NCBI GenBank assembly: GCA_903832105.1 | Contig: CAILAO010000522.1 | Location: 1-14,412 of the forward strand | Length of the DNA: 14,412 bases | Origin: an uncultured Pseudomonadota bacterium | Lineage (GTDB): Bacteria > Bdellovibrionota_B > Oligoflexia > Oligoflexales > CAILAO01 | Direction: 5' to 3' | In this document: one piece after another, positions 8,146 through 14,210 of the stretch | Numbering within the stretch: the first letter of the stretch is position 1 | How the letters are laid out: every line of letters begins with the position of its first letter | The notes under the pieces: model-generated | What the model saw: the letters and a program-made list of their open reading frames with translations, nothing else | The model's database searches: none | Told to the model about the DNA's origin: nothing | Made by a program: the position numbers and the translations under genes

Positions 8146-8207
8146 CTAATACCCATATCGAAGAAAGAAATTCATAGCTGCTTTCACAGTTAGATCATTT
8201 CAAATTA

Positions 8208-9107
8208 TCAACGCCACACATCGGAATCACGCAGCACTTCAGCGTTTAAACCAAGATCGCAAAACCACTGTTTCATTTGATTCTCCAGGAATAGAACCTC
8301 AGAAGCATTGTGCGATAGTGCTATAAAGCTCATTCGAGATGCCTTCAAATACTTCTCGATAGAATCGTTGTTCTGCCTCGCCCAATCACCATTTGTTCTT
8401 GAAGTAACTTCCCCTGTCAAATAAAGTTCAGCTTTCGCTGTTTCAGCATCTTTGAACAAATCAACATCATCTCCGCCGCCAGCCACAATTGCGACTCTTC
8501 GGAATTTTCGGTTCATGTCAAAATTCCAAATTTTCGGATTGACTCCAAAAATGTTTTGGCATCGGCTTATCAAAATCTCGCCAGAAATTGGACCATCAAA
8601 CTCTGCAATTCTTCCAGCATGACCGACACCGTATTTGCCGAAGGTTTCCATATGCTTTAATCCAAAAGCCTGAAGAATAGCGGCGTTTGTACCAATATTC
8701 ATTGAACAATCTGCCGGGGCATGAGCGTAATAAAGTGAATAGTCACGTCGTTTGATCTCGACCAATATTTCTGGGTCAATTGCCAGGAAGCCTCGGCCTC
8801 CCGTTTCCATGTCAAAATGGTGATGAGCAAAAATGAAGCCATTACGTTCATTCCTTGCAAGAATTGATTTCAGAACTTCCGGGGAAAAGAAACAGCTGCA
8901 GTGGGCCGCTTTTACCTCATAGCTACCTTTCAGCATCAGACCGTTCAAACCTTTTACATATTGTGGTTCAAAAAAACTGTTCCAATCAAAATTGGTTGTT
9001 GCGTAAATACGCTCGATCCATCGCCACGTTGGATCTTGAATGCCGTTCCAAATCGAATCAAGTTCAAACAACGCATCTAGTTTTTTCACTAAAATGTCGC
9101 GATTCAT
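8208..9107 (-). CDS. divergent Nif3-family (DUF34) dinuclear metal protein
   Basis: I start at the ATG at 9107 (299 residues), because AAGGG lies 7 bases before it. A GTG two codons earlier is only one base from that site. The full set of Nif3/YbgI metal-ligand positions can be found: tandem His at 96-97 (AHHHFD), Asp133 in the HxxxD block HAPADCSMNIGTN, and the C-terminal HxxxE pair His266/Glu270 in SHNASEVLFLE. The strand VAIVAGGGDDVD and the following ELYLTGEVTSR also match the second half of the family. The sequence is otherwise far from the usual housekeeping YbgI: the N-terminus is longer and the canonical HHP is HHF. Family members are described as metal-dependent hydrolase-like proteins of uncertain role, some linked to GTP cyclohydrolase-like activity. 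Here it may act on a small molecule together with its operon neighbours. Confidence 0.75.
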   Translation of the reverse strand: MNRDILVKKLDALFELDSIWNGIQDPTWRWIERIYATTNFDWNSFFEPQYVKGLNGLMLKGSYEVKAAHCSCFFSPEVLKSILARNERNGFIFAHHHFDMETGGRGFLAIDPEILVEIKRRDYSLYYAHAPADCSMNIGTNAAILQAFGLKHMETFGKYGVGHAGRIAEFDGPISGEILISRCQNIFGVNPKIWNFDMNRKFRRVAIVAGGGDDVDLFKDAETAKAELYLTGEVTSRTNGDWARQNNDSIEKYLKASRMSFIALSHNASEVLFLENQMKQWFCDLGLNAEVLRDSDVWR

Positions 9108-9146
9108 ATCCACACCCTTTTGGTTTTAGATGTTACCCCTAAAAAG

Positions 9147-9998
9147 TTAGGCCATGATTGCCACATAATTCAAAATTGCCTCTGAAAATGAGTGATTACC
9201 GTTTATTATTACTTTGCTCACAATCTGCTCCTTTTGGACTCCCTTAGTCCATATTCTCCAAGCCGCATCGCTGTCTATTGTCAAGGACGTGGCCGAGGTT
9301 TTCATGGGTATATCCAGTAAAACCCATCCTGCACTCTTATATTGCAGTGACCAAGATTCTTCTATGATGCCAGATACATTTACAGATACGGAATCACCTT
9401 CTTGCGCTCTTACCTTTTGCAAAGCAAATGGAAAGCCAAGCGCGAATGTTTGCAAGGTCGGCAAAAAAAGATCACGATCATACAAAGGTGGATGATTGGT
9501 TGCATCGCGAAGCTGTTGCTGATGGTGCCACTTTTCCGTGTATTCACGAGCGATATCGAACCAGTTAGCAGAAACATCTTCGCCAGCCCACGCAACTCCG
9601 AAGGGAGCTTCGGCGTCCAGATCAATGCCATCAAAAAAATCTAACAATTCATTATCGTACTTTTGGATTAACTCAATCAATAATCTAGGACTCAGTCTCT
9701 TCATAGCATTAATCCATTCGACGTTAGACCCCTGGATCAATTCAACTAACTCTTGAAATGCCAACGGTTCAACCTTCTTCGAGAAAGGAAAACCGTCACG
9801 TTGTCGCGAAAGACGCTGCAAAGTTCCTGCAAGGAGGTGAGCTACGAGATCCTTGACGTTGCGGTTGGAATGAATTGTTGGTCTTGACCAGTCTTCTTTC
9901 ACAAGGTCTTGTAAAAACTCATTTAACAGGGAATTCAATCTTCGGAAAGGGAGGCGCAAATCTACCTTGCGATTGGATTTTGATGGTGAAAAAGTCAT
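9147..9998 (-). CDS. DinB-fold maleylpyruvate isomerase-like protein (MDMPI N-terminal domain)
   Basis: The 283-residue protein has an N-terminal four-helix domain of the DinB/MDMPI superfamily, about residues 12-165. The metal triad is visible as His54 in KDLVAHLLAGT plus the ExxxH pair Glu155/His159 in YTEKWHHQQQLRDA. The WHHQQQLRDA signature is characteristic of this group. Residues about 175-280 form a beta-rich domain like the C-terminal SCP2-like part of mycothiol-dependent maleylpyruvate isomerases. The superfamily includes thiol-S-transferases that use mycothiol or bacillithiol. Which thiol, if any, is used in this Gram-negative host is not known. The start ATG is 3 bases after the stop of the VOC gene, with GAGG placed in the end of that gene, so translation is coupled. 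The exact substrate cannot be given. Confidence 0.78.
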   Translation of the reverse strand: MTFSPSKSNRKVDLRLPFRRLNSLLNEFLQDLVKEDWSRPTIHSNRNVKDLVAHLLAGTLQRLSRQRDGFPFSKKVEPLAFQELVELIQGSNVEWINAMKRLSPRLLIELIQKYDNELLDFFDGIDLDAEAPFGVAWAGEDVSANWFDIAREYTEKWHHQQQLRDATNHPPLYDRDLFLPTLQTFALGFPFALQKVRAQEGDSVSVNVSGIIEESWSLQYKSAGWVLLDIPMKTSATSLTIDSDAAWRIWTKGVQKEQIVSKVIINGNHSFSEAILNYVAIMA

Positions 9999-10001
9999 TT
10001 A

Positions 10002-10772
10002 TTACTCAACCTCGTTTTCCCTACCAATGAGAGAGTTGGTTGTTGTTATGTTTAGTAGTTTAAATTTAGTACCAAAATATTTTTGATTTGTGACTTCGCA
10101 CATTAATTGGACAGAGGTGGTTGCTGAATCTTGAAAGGAAAGCTGCCCTCCATTATCAAATATAAATCCCAACTCATTCTCTTTGATTGATTTACCAAAT
10201 ACTTTCTTTAGAAAATCAATAGCCGCGGTGTTCAATGGAGCGTTTATGCTCAATGATTTTACTCCCACTATACCGTTTTCTTTTGCGTTTGGATTCATCC
10301 GTCGTCCAGCATGATCTTTCTGATCAGGATCGTATTGAATAAACCCCAGTTCGAGATCTGTACCTGGAATGGGCGGCAGATAGACCAAGCGAAAAGGAAC
10401 CGAAAACTTCAGTAAACCCCAAAAAAGCTTATATGTGAAACGCATTGGGCCGTACGTATTGATACCTGAGTTTTGAATTTTTGCAGCAATATTGTCAATT
10501 TCTGTCGTTGCAAAGAAAATGCAGTAGACTCCGCGTTTACTGTTCCTATATTTTTCGACCCAGTGTGGCGTCCAGCCACCACCATCTTCAGTCAACAACC
10601 TTACGATTTCAAAATATTGTTTACCAATCCAAATATTGGAGGCCTTAAATCCCTTAGTTCCCTTTCCTTTGTTGGGTTCAAAGGGAAAACCTAGCGGTTC
10701 TATCTCTGCTTTCAACTTATCCAGCAACGTTTTATCGTTGTCGATATGAACTACAATATGATCAAAGTGCAT
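10002..10772 (-). CDS. VOC (glyoxalase/bleomycin-resistance-like) family protein
   Basis: The 256-residue protein opens with the VOC strand MHFDHIVVHIDNDKTLLDKL and has a glyoxalase-like module up to about residue 150 (FEIVRLL..., TDLELGFIQYD). A shorter second half begins at VGVKSLSINAPLNTAAIDFLKKVFG and fits a second VOC half. Members bind a divalent metal and act as lyases, dioxygenases or drug-binding proteins. His5 is a candidate ligand, but I cannot assign all ligands. The insert between the halves (PMRFTYKLFWGLLKFSVPFRLVYL region, about 112-132) is hydrophobic and unusual. The Shine-Dalgarno sequence is weak. The gene stands 22 bases after the SnoaL-like gene and 3 bases before the DinB-like gene, within the operon. 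Confidence 0.8.
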   Translation of the reverse strand: MHFDHIVVHIDNDKTLLDKLKAEIEPLGFPFEPNKGKGTKGFKASNIWIGKQYFEIVRLLTEDGGGWTPHWVEKYRNSKRGVYCIFFATTEIDNIAAKIQNSGINTYGPMRFTYKLFWGLLKFSVPFRLVYLPPIPGTDLELGFIQYDPDQKDHAGRRMNPNAKENGIVGVKSLSINAPLNTAAIDFLKKVFGKSIKENELGFIFDNGGQLSFQDSATTSVQLMCEVTNQKYFGTKFKLLNITTTNSLIGRENEVE

Positions 10773-10794
10773 AGCAAAATCCCGTCATATAAAA

Positions 10795-11217
10795 TTAAAA
10801 ATTCTCAACCAAATCTTTTCGCCATTCAGGGGCATCGTATGTATCAGCCCAATATTCAGTTGCGGAAAAAATCTGATTTTCAGTATTTATTTCAAAAAAC
10901 GACACGGCATAAAGCGTCATTTCTTTGCCGTCAGGCATTTTAGATTCGATGTAAACGGTGGTTGTAACGTGGTGCACATGGTCCCACTTGTCATACGAAT
11001 ATTGATGGTTCTGAATTTTAATCTTGTGAGTACCCGGATACCGCCGATTGAGTTCAATAAAATTATCTGGTCCGACGATCTTTTCTCTCGATTGAGGCCA
11101 ATAGGCTTCAAATTCTTCGGAAAGAAGCCTCCTGGCGTTATCCCATTTGCCTTCGTTGAAGCAGTGCCAAAGTTGAGTGGCGGTATTTATTGCAATATCA
11201 TCTTTTTTCAAAGACAT
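10795..11217 (-). CDS. SnoaL/NTF2-like protein (second of two in the cluster)
   Basis: The 140-residue protein has the alpha+beta cone layout of the NTF2/SnoaL superfamily. N-terminal helices (INTATQLWHCFNEGKWDNARRLLSEEF) precede the loop FEAYWPQS with Pro and Trp facing the pocket, and central strands HHVTTTVYIESK and MTLYAVSFFEI end in the typical final strand ATEYWADTY. The size is normal for single-domain members, which act as cyclases, isomerases, hydrolases or simple binding proteins. Its ligand cannot be read from the sequence. AGGAG lies only 2 bases before the ATG, shorter than ideal. It is not a close copy of the SnoaL-like protein at 12826-13206; they share only the fold. Confidence 0.78.
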   Translation of the reverse strand: MSLKKDDIAINTATQLWHCFNEGKWDNARRLLSEEFEAYWPQSREKIVGPDNFIELNRRYPGTHKIKIQNHQYSYDKWDHVHHVTTTVYIESKMPDGKEMTLYAVSFFEINTENQIFSATEYWADTYDAPEWRKDLVENF

Positions 11218-11254
11218 GACTCCTATATTGGGAAATTACAGACCTGTCGCAAAC

Positions 11255-12172
11255 TCAATAAAACACCTGTCTTTTTGTAAATAATTGTTCCAAAAAATCC
11301 TCATCGCACGATTCATGCCATAGTTTTTCTTGGTAACCCGAATCTTTCGCAATTTCGCCGATCCGTCCCGGATTATATTTTAAGACTCGCTCCGTCACTT
11401 TCTGAGATATCTCGTCTTCATATGCTTTTTCCGGAGAAATAATCTTCCAGCCTTTGTCTCTTAATTCGCGGACCAGATCTCCAACAAAAAGAGCGTTTAA
11501 ATCATTTTCATGCAACAAGATGATGTGGGCGGGAGATCGCCCCAAAACGTTGGCGGCCATTTCATCATAAAACTCGACACAAGCAAGCAACACTTCAAGA
11601 TAAACTTCCTTTAACTTGGAATAATCAACTTTTTTTCCACATTGAAGAGCCTTTTGAAGGAGAAAATCCATATACCAGTCGTAGTTATCAATGGTGATAT
11701 AGGCATTTGAATATCCGAGCAGCTTTAACTTGTCTCTGACCGCATCTCTTTTTGTTAAATCAGATCCTTCTCTAAGCATTGGATATCGAAACCAGCGAAT
11801 GAAACCAGGTAAATTTCTCAAAGTATGATCGGCGGTCAAAATGTCGTCAATGTACGCCTCAGTGTCGGTAGTATTCAAATCAAAATGGCAGTGGGTATGA
11901 TTGCCAATTATATGTCCAGCAGAAGCGTACTTTTCAATTCGCATCAACCCTTCGTCATTTAGATGAGAGCTGATCACAAAAAAAGCAACTCGTTCGACGC
12001 TTGCGGAAGACAATGTCTCTATTAAACGGTTAGCCCGAGTTGGACCGTCAAACAATGTCGTTGCTGGCCGAGGCGCGTCATCAAAAGTAATTGCAATTTC
12101 TTTAGCGACAAGATCACACGAAAAAACAGTAGCCAAAAGGACAAAAAATATATTATTCAAGCGCATTACCAT
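11255..12172 (-). CDS. secreted polysaccharide deacetylase (NodB/CE4 family)
   Basis: The 305-residue protein carries an N-terminal signal peptide (MRLNNIFFVLLATVFSC). The cleavage is either after LVA (about residue 23) or at Cys19 in a weak lipobox. The NodB motifs are present in order: motif 1 TFDDAP with Asp31/Asp32, motif 2 HTHCH with His92/His96 as metal ligands, motif 3 RWFRYP with Arg129, motif 4 near NAYITIDNYDWYMD, and motif 5 IILLHEND with His221. It therefore looks catalytically intact, and would remove acetyl groups from peptidoglycan, chitin-like oligomers or other N-acetyl sugars in the periplasm. A long helical insert (about 170-210) sits between motifs 4 and 5. GGAGG stands 7 bases before the ATG. 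It is the only enzyme of the cluster clearly sent out of the cytoplasm, apart from the short exported protein at the head. Confidence 0.87.
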   Translation of the reverse strand: MVMRLNNIFFVLLATVFSCDLVAKEIAITFDDAPRPATTLFDGPTRANRLIETLSSASVERVAFFVISSHLNDEGLMRIEKYASAGHIIGNHTHCHFDLNTTDTEAYIDDILTADHTLRNLPGFIRWFRYPMLREGSDLTKRDAVRDKLKLLGYSNAYITIDNYDWYMDFLLQKALQCGKKVDYSKLKEVYLEVLLACVEFYDEMAANVLGRSPAHIILLHENDLNALFVGDLVRELRDKGWKIISPEKAYEDEISQKVTERVLKYNPGRIGEIAKDSGYQEKLWHESCDEDFLEQLFTKRQVFY

Positions 12173-12189
12173 TTGGCGACCTCCACAAG

Positions 12190-12237
12190 ATAGCTAACCA
12201 CATAAATGGGACAGTCCATTTATGCAATTCTAGCTAT
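12190..12237. repeat. nested inverted repeat between isochorismatase and deacetylase genes
   Basis: The 61-base gap holds a perfect 9-bp hairpin, CATAAATGG / CCATTTATG (12201-12209 and 12216-12224), with a 6-base loop. It is enclosed by a second perfect pair, ATAGCTA / TAGCTAT (12190-12196 and 12231-12237). The right outer arm overlaps the stop codon of the isochorismatase gene. No T-run follows, so it is not a plain terminator. It may shape mRNA processing between an intracellular and an exported product. Confidence 0.6.
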
Positions 12238-12806
12238 GACCAACCATGCAGAATATTAGAAATTACCCGTTCAGTCAAAATCGAGTATTCAAATTCATCG
12301 AAGCATTTGGAAAAATCATTGAATCTTCGTTCATTTATGTCGAGCGAAGCGTCGGTAACGACTTTTGGCCAAAAACCCATCTGATAGGAATCTAAAGCTG
12401 TTGCATAAACACAGATGCTCAATTGATACCCCGTCAGCACAACCATATTGACAGACAGTTTTTTCAAAATATTTTCTAAATCTGTTTCAAAAAAAGCGCT
12501 TAGCCGAGTCTTTGGTACCAAAATATCATGCGATTGAGGTCTCAGTTCCTCCAAAACTTGAGCATCTTCGGAGCCTTTAGCACTCCAAACTTCTTTATTT
12601 CCAATGGGCAGGGTCGTTCCATCCGGCTCATGCTCAATAACAGAAAAAATAACAGGATGTCCGCGCTCTCTGAAAACGGTTGCGAGTTTCTTTAAATTGT
12701 TAATGACCTTTCGCCGATCGGGAAATATTTTTATTTCATCTTTCTTTTCGACGCAACCCTTCTGCATGTCGGTTATCAAAAGTGCTGGTTTTATTTTGCT
12801 ACTCAA
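12234..12806 (-). CDS. isochorismatase-family cysteine hydrolase
   Basis: The 190-residue protein has the isochorismatase-like fold with its catalytic triad: Asp13 in LLITDMQKG, Lys99 in LVPKTRLSAF and Cys132 in LSICVYATALDSYQMGF. The family cis-peptide region before the Cys (usually G-x-x-T-D) reads GYQLS here, which is unusual and may alter specificity. The family includes nicotinamidases, N-carbamoylsarcosine hydrolases, ureidoacrylate hydrolases and true isochorismatases; I cannot choose among them. The start is TTG at 12806, fixed by a strong GGGAGGA at 12811-12817. The length is typical. It lies 19 bases after the stop of the SnoaL-like gene. Confidence 0.87.
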   Translation of the reverse strand: MSSKIKPALLITDMQKGCVEKKDEIKIFPDRRKVINNLKKLATVFRERGHPVIFSVIEHEPDGTTLPIGNKEVWSAKGSEDAQVLEELRPQSHDILVPKTRLSAFFETDLENILKKLSVNMVVLTGYQLSICVYATALDSYQMGFWPKVVTDASLDINERRFNDFSKCFDEFEYSILTERVISNILHGWS

Positions 12807-12810
12807 ATCT

Positions 12811-12817
12811 TCCTCCC
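12811..12817 (-). promoter_or_regulatory. strong ribosome binding site deciding the TTG start of the isochorismatase gene
   Basis: On the minus strand GGGAGGA is followed by AGAT and then TTG at 12806. It decides a rare start codon. No ATG in this frame lies nearby, and the downstream sequence (SSKIKPALLITDMQ) is the expected N-terminus of the family. Confidence 0.7.
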
Positions 12818-12825
12818 GTCAGATT

Positions 12826-13206
12826 TCATCCTTCTGCCTTCGTGAAAGACCAATGTGTGTGAATAATGCGCCAACCGACGGGGTCGCGCCTATAGACCTC
12901 GGTACAATTCCATCGGGATTCACCCTTTTTGTCGGTGAATGAAATATAGTTGAAGGTCAGAATAGCCGCATCACCTATGACCTGGACTATCGGGCTAAGC
13001 AGCTCGAAAGTATCAACGTGGATTTTTCCTCGAAGACCTTCATAATATCGAGTCAAGGCTTCTAGACCATCAATTCGATGTTCCAGAAATGGGTCAAAAT
13101 AAACCACATCGGGCGCACAAATCTCCAGACAGCCTGATGGATCACCCTGTCCCCAACGCTCAAGAGCCGCCTTTTCCATTGCGATGATTTTATCTGAAAT
13201 ATTCAC
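12826..13206 (-). CDS. SnoaL/NTF2-like (DUF4440-type) protein (first of two in the cluster)
   Basis: The 126-residue protein shows a typical SnoaL-like order: N-terminal helix KAALERWGQGDPSGCLEIC, the loop APDVVYFDPFLEHRIDGLEAL, then strands ending in the family signature WNCTEVYRRDPVGWRIIHTHWSF. This last part is a hallmark of SnoaL_3/DUF4440-like proteins (T-x-V-x-R-x-x-x-G-W-x-I-x-x-x-H). Such proteins bind or transform small hydrophobic substrates. The start is GTG at 13206, with GGAGAAGG about 4-11 bases upstream. Six bases after the upstream gene's stop there is also a tiny open frame (ATG at 13219) whose stop overlaps the GTG, possibly only chance. By eye the base composition is somewhat richer in G+C than the neighbouring genes. 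Confidence 0.83.
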   Translation of the reverse strand: MNISDKIIAMEKAALERWGQGDPSGCLEICAPDVVYFDPFLEHRIDGLEALTRYYEGLRGKIHVDTFELLSPIVQVIGDAAILTFNYISFTDKKGESRWNCTEVYRRDPVGWRIIHTHWSFTKAEG

Positions 13207-13225
13207 AACGCCTTCTCCATTATCA

Positions 13226-13597
13226 TCACCTCTGAACGCACGTGATCATAACTGAAACTGCTCCGCCCAGCAGACCCCAACGTGTCCCGATCGGCAAACT
13301 ATTGATCTGACCCAGGAGGTCCTCCGAAACGTCGACAGCGATATGAGACGTGATCTCATATTTGTCCCCATTCGCTCTAATATTGTGTTCGGCACCCTGG
13401 ATATTGATTAGGCTTTTCTGTATCAATTCGTAGTCTGAAAAGAAGGTTTCGAATGGAGGGTCATATCTGTTCGGCGAATCCTGTTGACCAAAAAATGTAT
13501 CAGTGGTTTCGCTACCACTCATCAGACTCGAATGAGTTCGCCCCGATCCGTAAGAAAAAGGAACCAGCAAACTTGGAAGCAAAAACGTCAACATCAT
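13226..13597 (-). CDS. small exported protein of unknown function, first gene of the cluster
   Basis: I choose the ATG at 13597 (123 residues), because AAAGGA is 6 bases upstream. A GTG at 13612 would add the residues MKGNR, giving a more usual charged signal-peptide N-region, but it has no Shine-Dalgarno sequence. The N-terminus MMLTFLLPSLLVPFSYGSG is hydrophobic and looks like a signal peptide. The mature part is polar at first (Ser/Thr/Asp-rich) and then contains short strand-like pieces (KYEITSHIAVDVSEDLLGQI, TRWGLLGGAVSVMITCV). I do not recognise a family. It stands at the head of the eleven-gene run, 19 bases before the SnoaL-like gene, and seems to be the promoter-proximal gene. Confidence 0.6.
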   Translation of the reverse strand: MMLTFLLPSLLVPFSYGSGRTHSSLMSGSETTDTFFGQQDSPNRYDPPFETFFSDYELIQKSLINIQGAEHNIRANGDKYEITSHIAVDVSEDLLGQINSLPIGTRWGLLGGAVSVMITCVQR

Positions 13598-13612
13598 TCT
13601 ATTTCCTTTCAC

Positions 13613-13970
13613 TTATCGAGATATTTTCAAAAACTTCGTTTTTATACCCTTTTCGTTAACATATTTTCTAAAATATTCCGTTTGCTGATGCAATAAATCT
13701 CAGCAAATGTGTCCTTGTCATTGGTTTCGGGGAAAACGCATCTGTGATAGCGTGAAAGATGTAGCAAAGATGTTTTCAATCACTGCATCAAAGCCTTAAA
13801 TACCACCAACCAACTTAGTCCTGGTAGCCAATAACTGATTTTCCAAATTCTGCTTATTTCGGGGTATTTCGAGATGTGGCTGACCCTTGTTGAGCCAAAT
13901 TGAAAAAATTCGACTTAATTTTTGTTTTTTATTTTCCCGAATTTCTCTGGAGAAGCAATAGGTTAGGATT
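13613..13970. other. 358-base region without a gene; promoter region of the cluster at its left edge
   Basis: No convincing reading frame is seen on either strand. The left edge holds the promoter and palindrome described separately. A 7-bp inverted repeat TTTGCTG / CAGCAAA (13681-13687 and 13701-13707, 13-base loop) follows, without a T-run. The remainder is AT-rich and featureless to me, up to the tRNA fragment. Confidence 0.6.
13641..13676 (-). promoter_or_regulatory. candidate promoter and operator of the eleven-gene cluster
   Basis: On the minus strand TATAAA (13646-13641) can serve as -10 box. The -35 region expected 17 bases upstream (AGAAAA) is poor. That same place is occupied by a perfect 16-base palindrome, ATATTTT-CT-AAAATAT (13661-13676). 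A poor -35 box overlapped by a dyad suggests a regulated promoter, with an activator or repressor binding the palindrome. A short AT hairpin (AAAAAC/GTTTTT, 13629-13643) overlaps the -10 box. AT-richness makes chance palindromes common here. Confidence 0.4.
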
Positions 13971-14015
13971 TGGTAGCGGGGGTCGGATTTGAACCGACGA
14001 TCTCCGGGTTATGAG
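13971..14015 (-). other. 3' fragment of initiator-type tRNA-Met, probable attachment site (att) scar
   Basis: Read on the minus strand, the fragment starts at the anticodon loop CTCATAA (anticodon CAT), continues with CCCGG, the 3' side of the anticodon stem (runs of C here are typical of the initiator tRNA), and then has a perfect T arm GTCGG-TTCAAAT-CCGAC. It ends with CCCCGCT-A and an encoded CCA. The 5' half (acceptor 5' strand, D arm, anticodon 5' strand) is absent: upstream of CTCATAA the sequence is AT-rich and unrelated. Such anticodon-loop-to-3'-end duplicates are the usual att core of tyrosine recombinases. The fragment's orientation puts the element at higher coordinates and the chromosome to the left. 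It is not a functional tRNA. Confidence 0.85.
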
Positions 14016-14107
14016 TTTTTAAGATGTGTTTGTGTAATGTTCAGTAATTGTAGGATTATTTCAATAAATTCAGGCGAGTAGTTTTGATTTTAATGTCGTT
14101 CCCTTGC

Positions 14108-14154
14108 GGCCATTTTCGGCAATTTTCGAAGCTTCGTAGTCAAAATGTAGTCAA
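14108..14154. repeat. helically phased short direct repeats at the element end
   Basis: Two copies of a 10-base unit, GGC[C/A]ATTTTC, lie side by side at 14108-14127. Two copies of GTAGTCAA start at 14136 and 14147, an 11-base pitch. Both spacings are about one turn of the DNA helix. They stand about 90-140 bases inside the presumed element end, where integrase arm-type sites or accessory protein sites would be expected. The function is inferred only. Confidence 0.45.
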
Positions 14155-14172
14155 CGAAAAGCAAACTCATTA

Positions 14173-14201
14173 TTGCATTGTTTTGTTAACTAAGTTAACA
14201 T
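14173..14201 (+). promoter_or_regulatory. candidate promoter with palindromic operator for the DUF4258-like gene
   Basis: TTGCAT (14173-14178) and TAACAT (14196-14201) are 17 bases apart and could form -35 and -10 boxes. Between and partly over them lies a perfect inverted repeat, TGTTAAC-TAA-GTTAACA (14184-14200). It ends 10 bases before the ATG at 14211. A dyad in this place fits autoregulation by an antitoxin, as is usual for toxin-antitoxin operons. Confidence 0.5.
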
Positions 14202-14210
14202 CGGGGCGTT

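Noticed and set aside
8144..8195. ATCTAAT ... GTTAGAT arms like the ends of an integron attC site in the gap before the DJ-1/kinase gene
   Set aside because: One outer base of the consensus fails, the inner L-type arms do not pair well, and the left arm overlaps the start codon. The other gaps are too short for attC sites and no integron integrase is present.
9146..9152. GTTAGGC, matching an attC core site (GTTRRRY)
   Set aside because: It overlaps the stop codon of the DinB-like gene and no matching RYYYAAC partner lies at a proper distance. The gap is only 33 bases. It is a chance heptamer.
12201..12224. Hairpin as a Rho-independent terminator that splits the large cluster
   Set aside because: The stem is AT-rich and no T-run follows on the minus strand, so termination here is unlikely.
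10795..13206. The two SnoaL-like genes as a recent tandem duplication
   Set aside because: They share the fold but not residue-level similarity, differ in length and start type, and are separated by two unrelated genes.
13971..14015. A functional tRNA-Met gene
   Set aside because: The acceptor 5' strand, D arm and 5' side of the anticodon stem are missing; the flanking sequence is AT-rich and cannot complete the cloverleaf.
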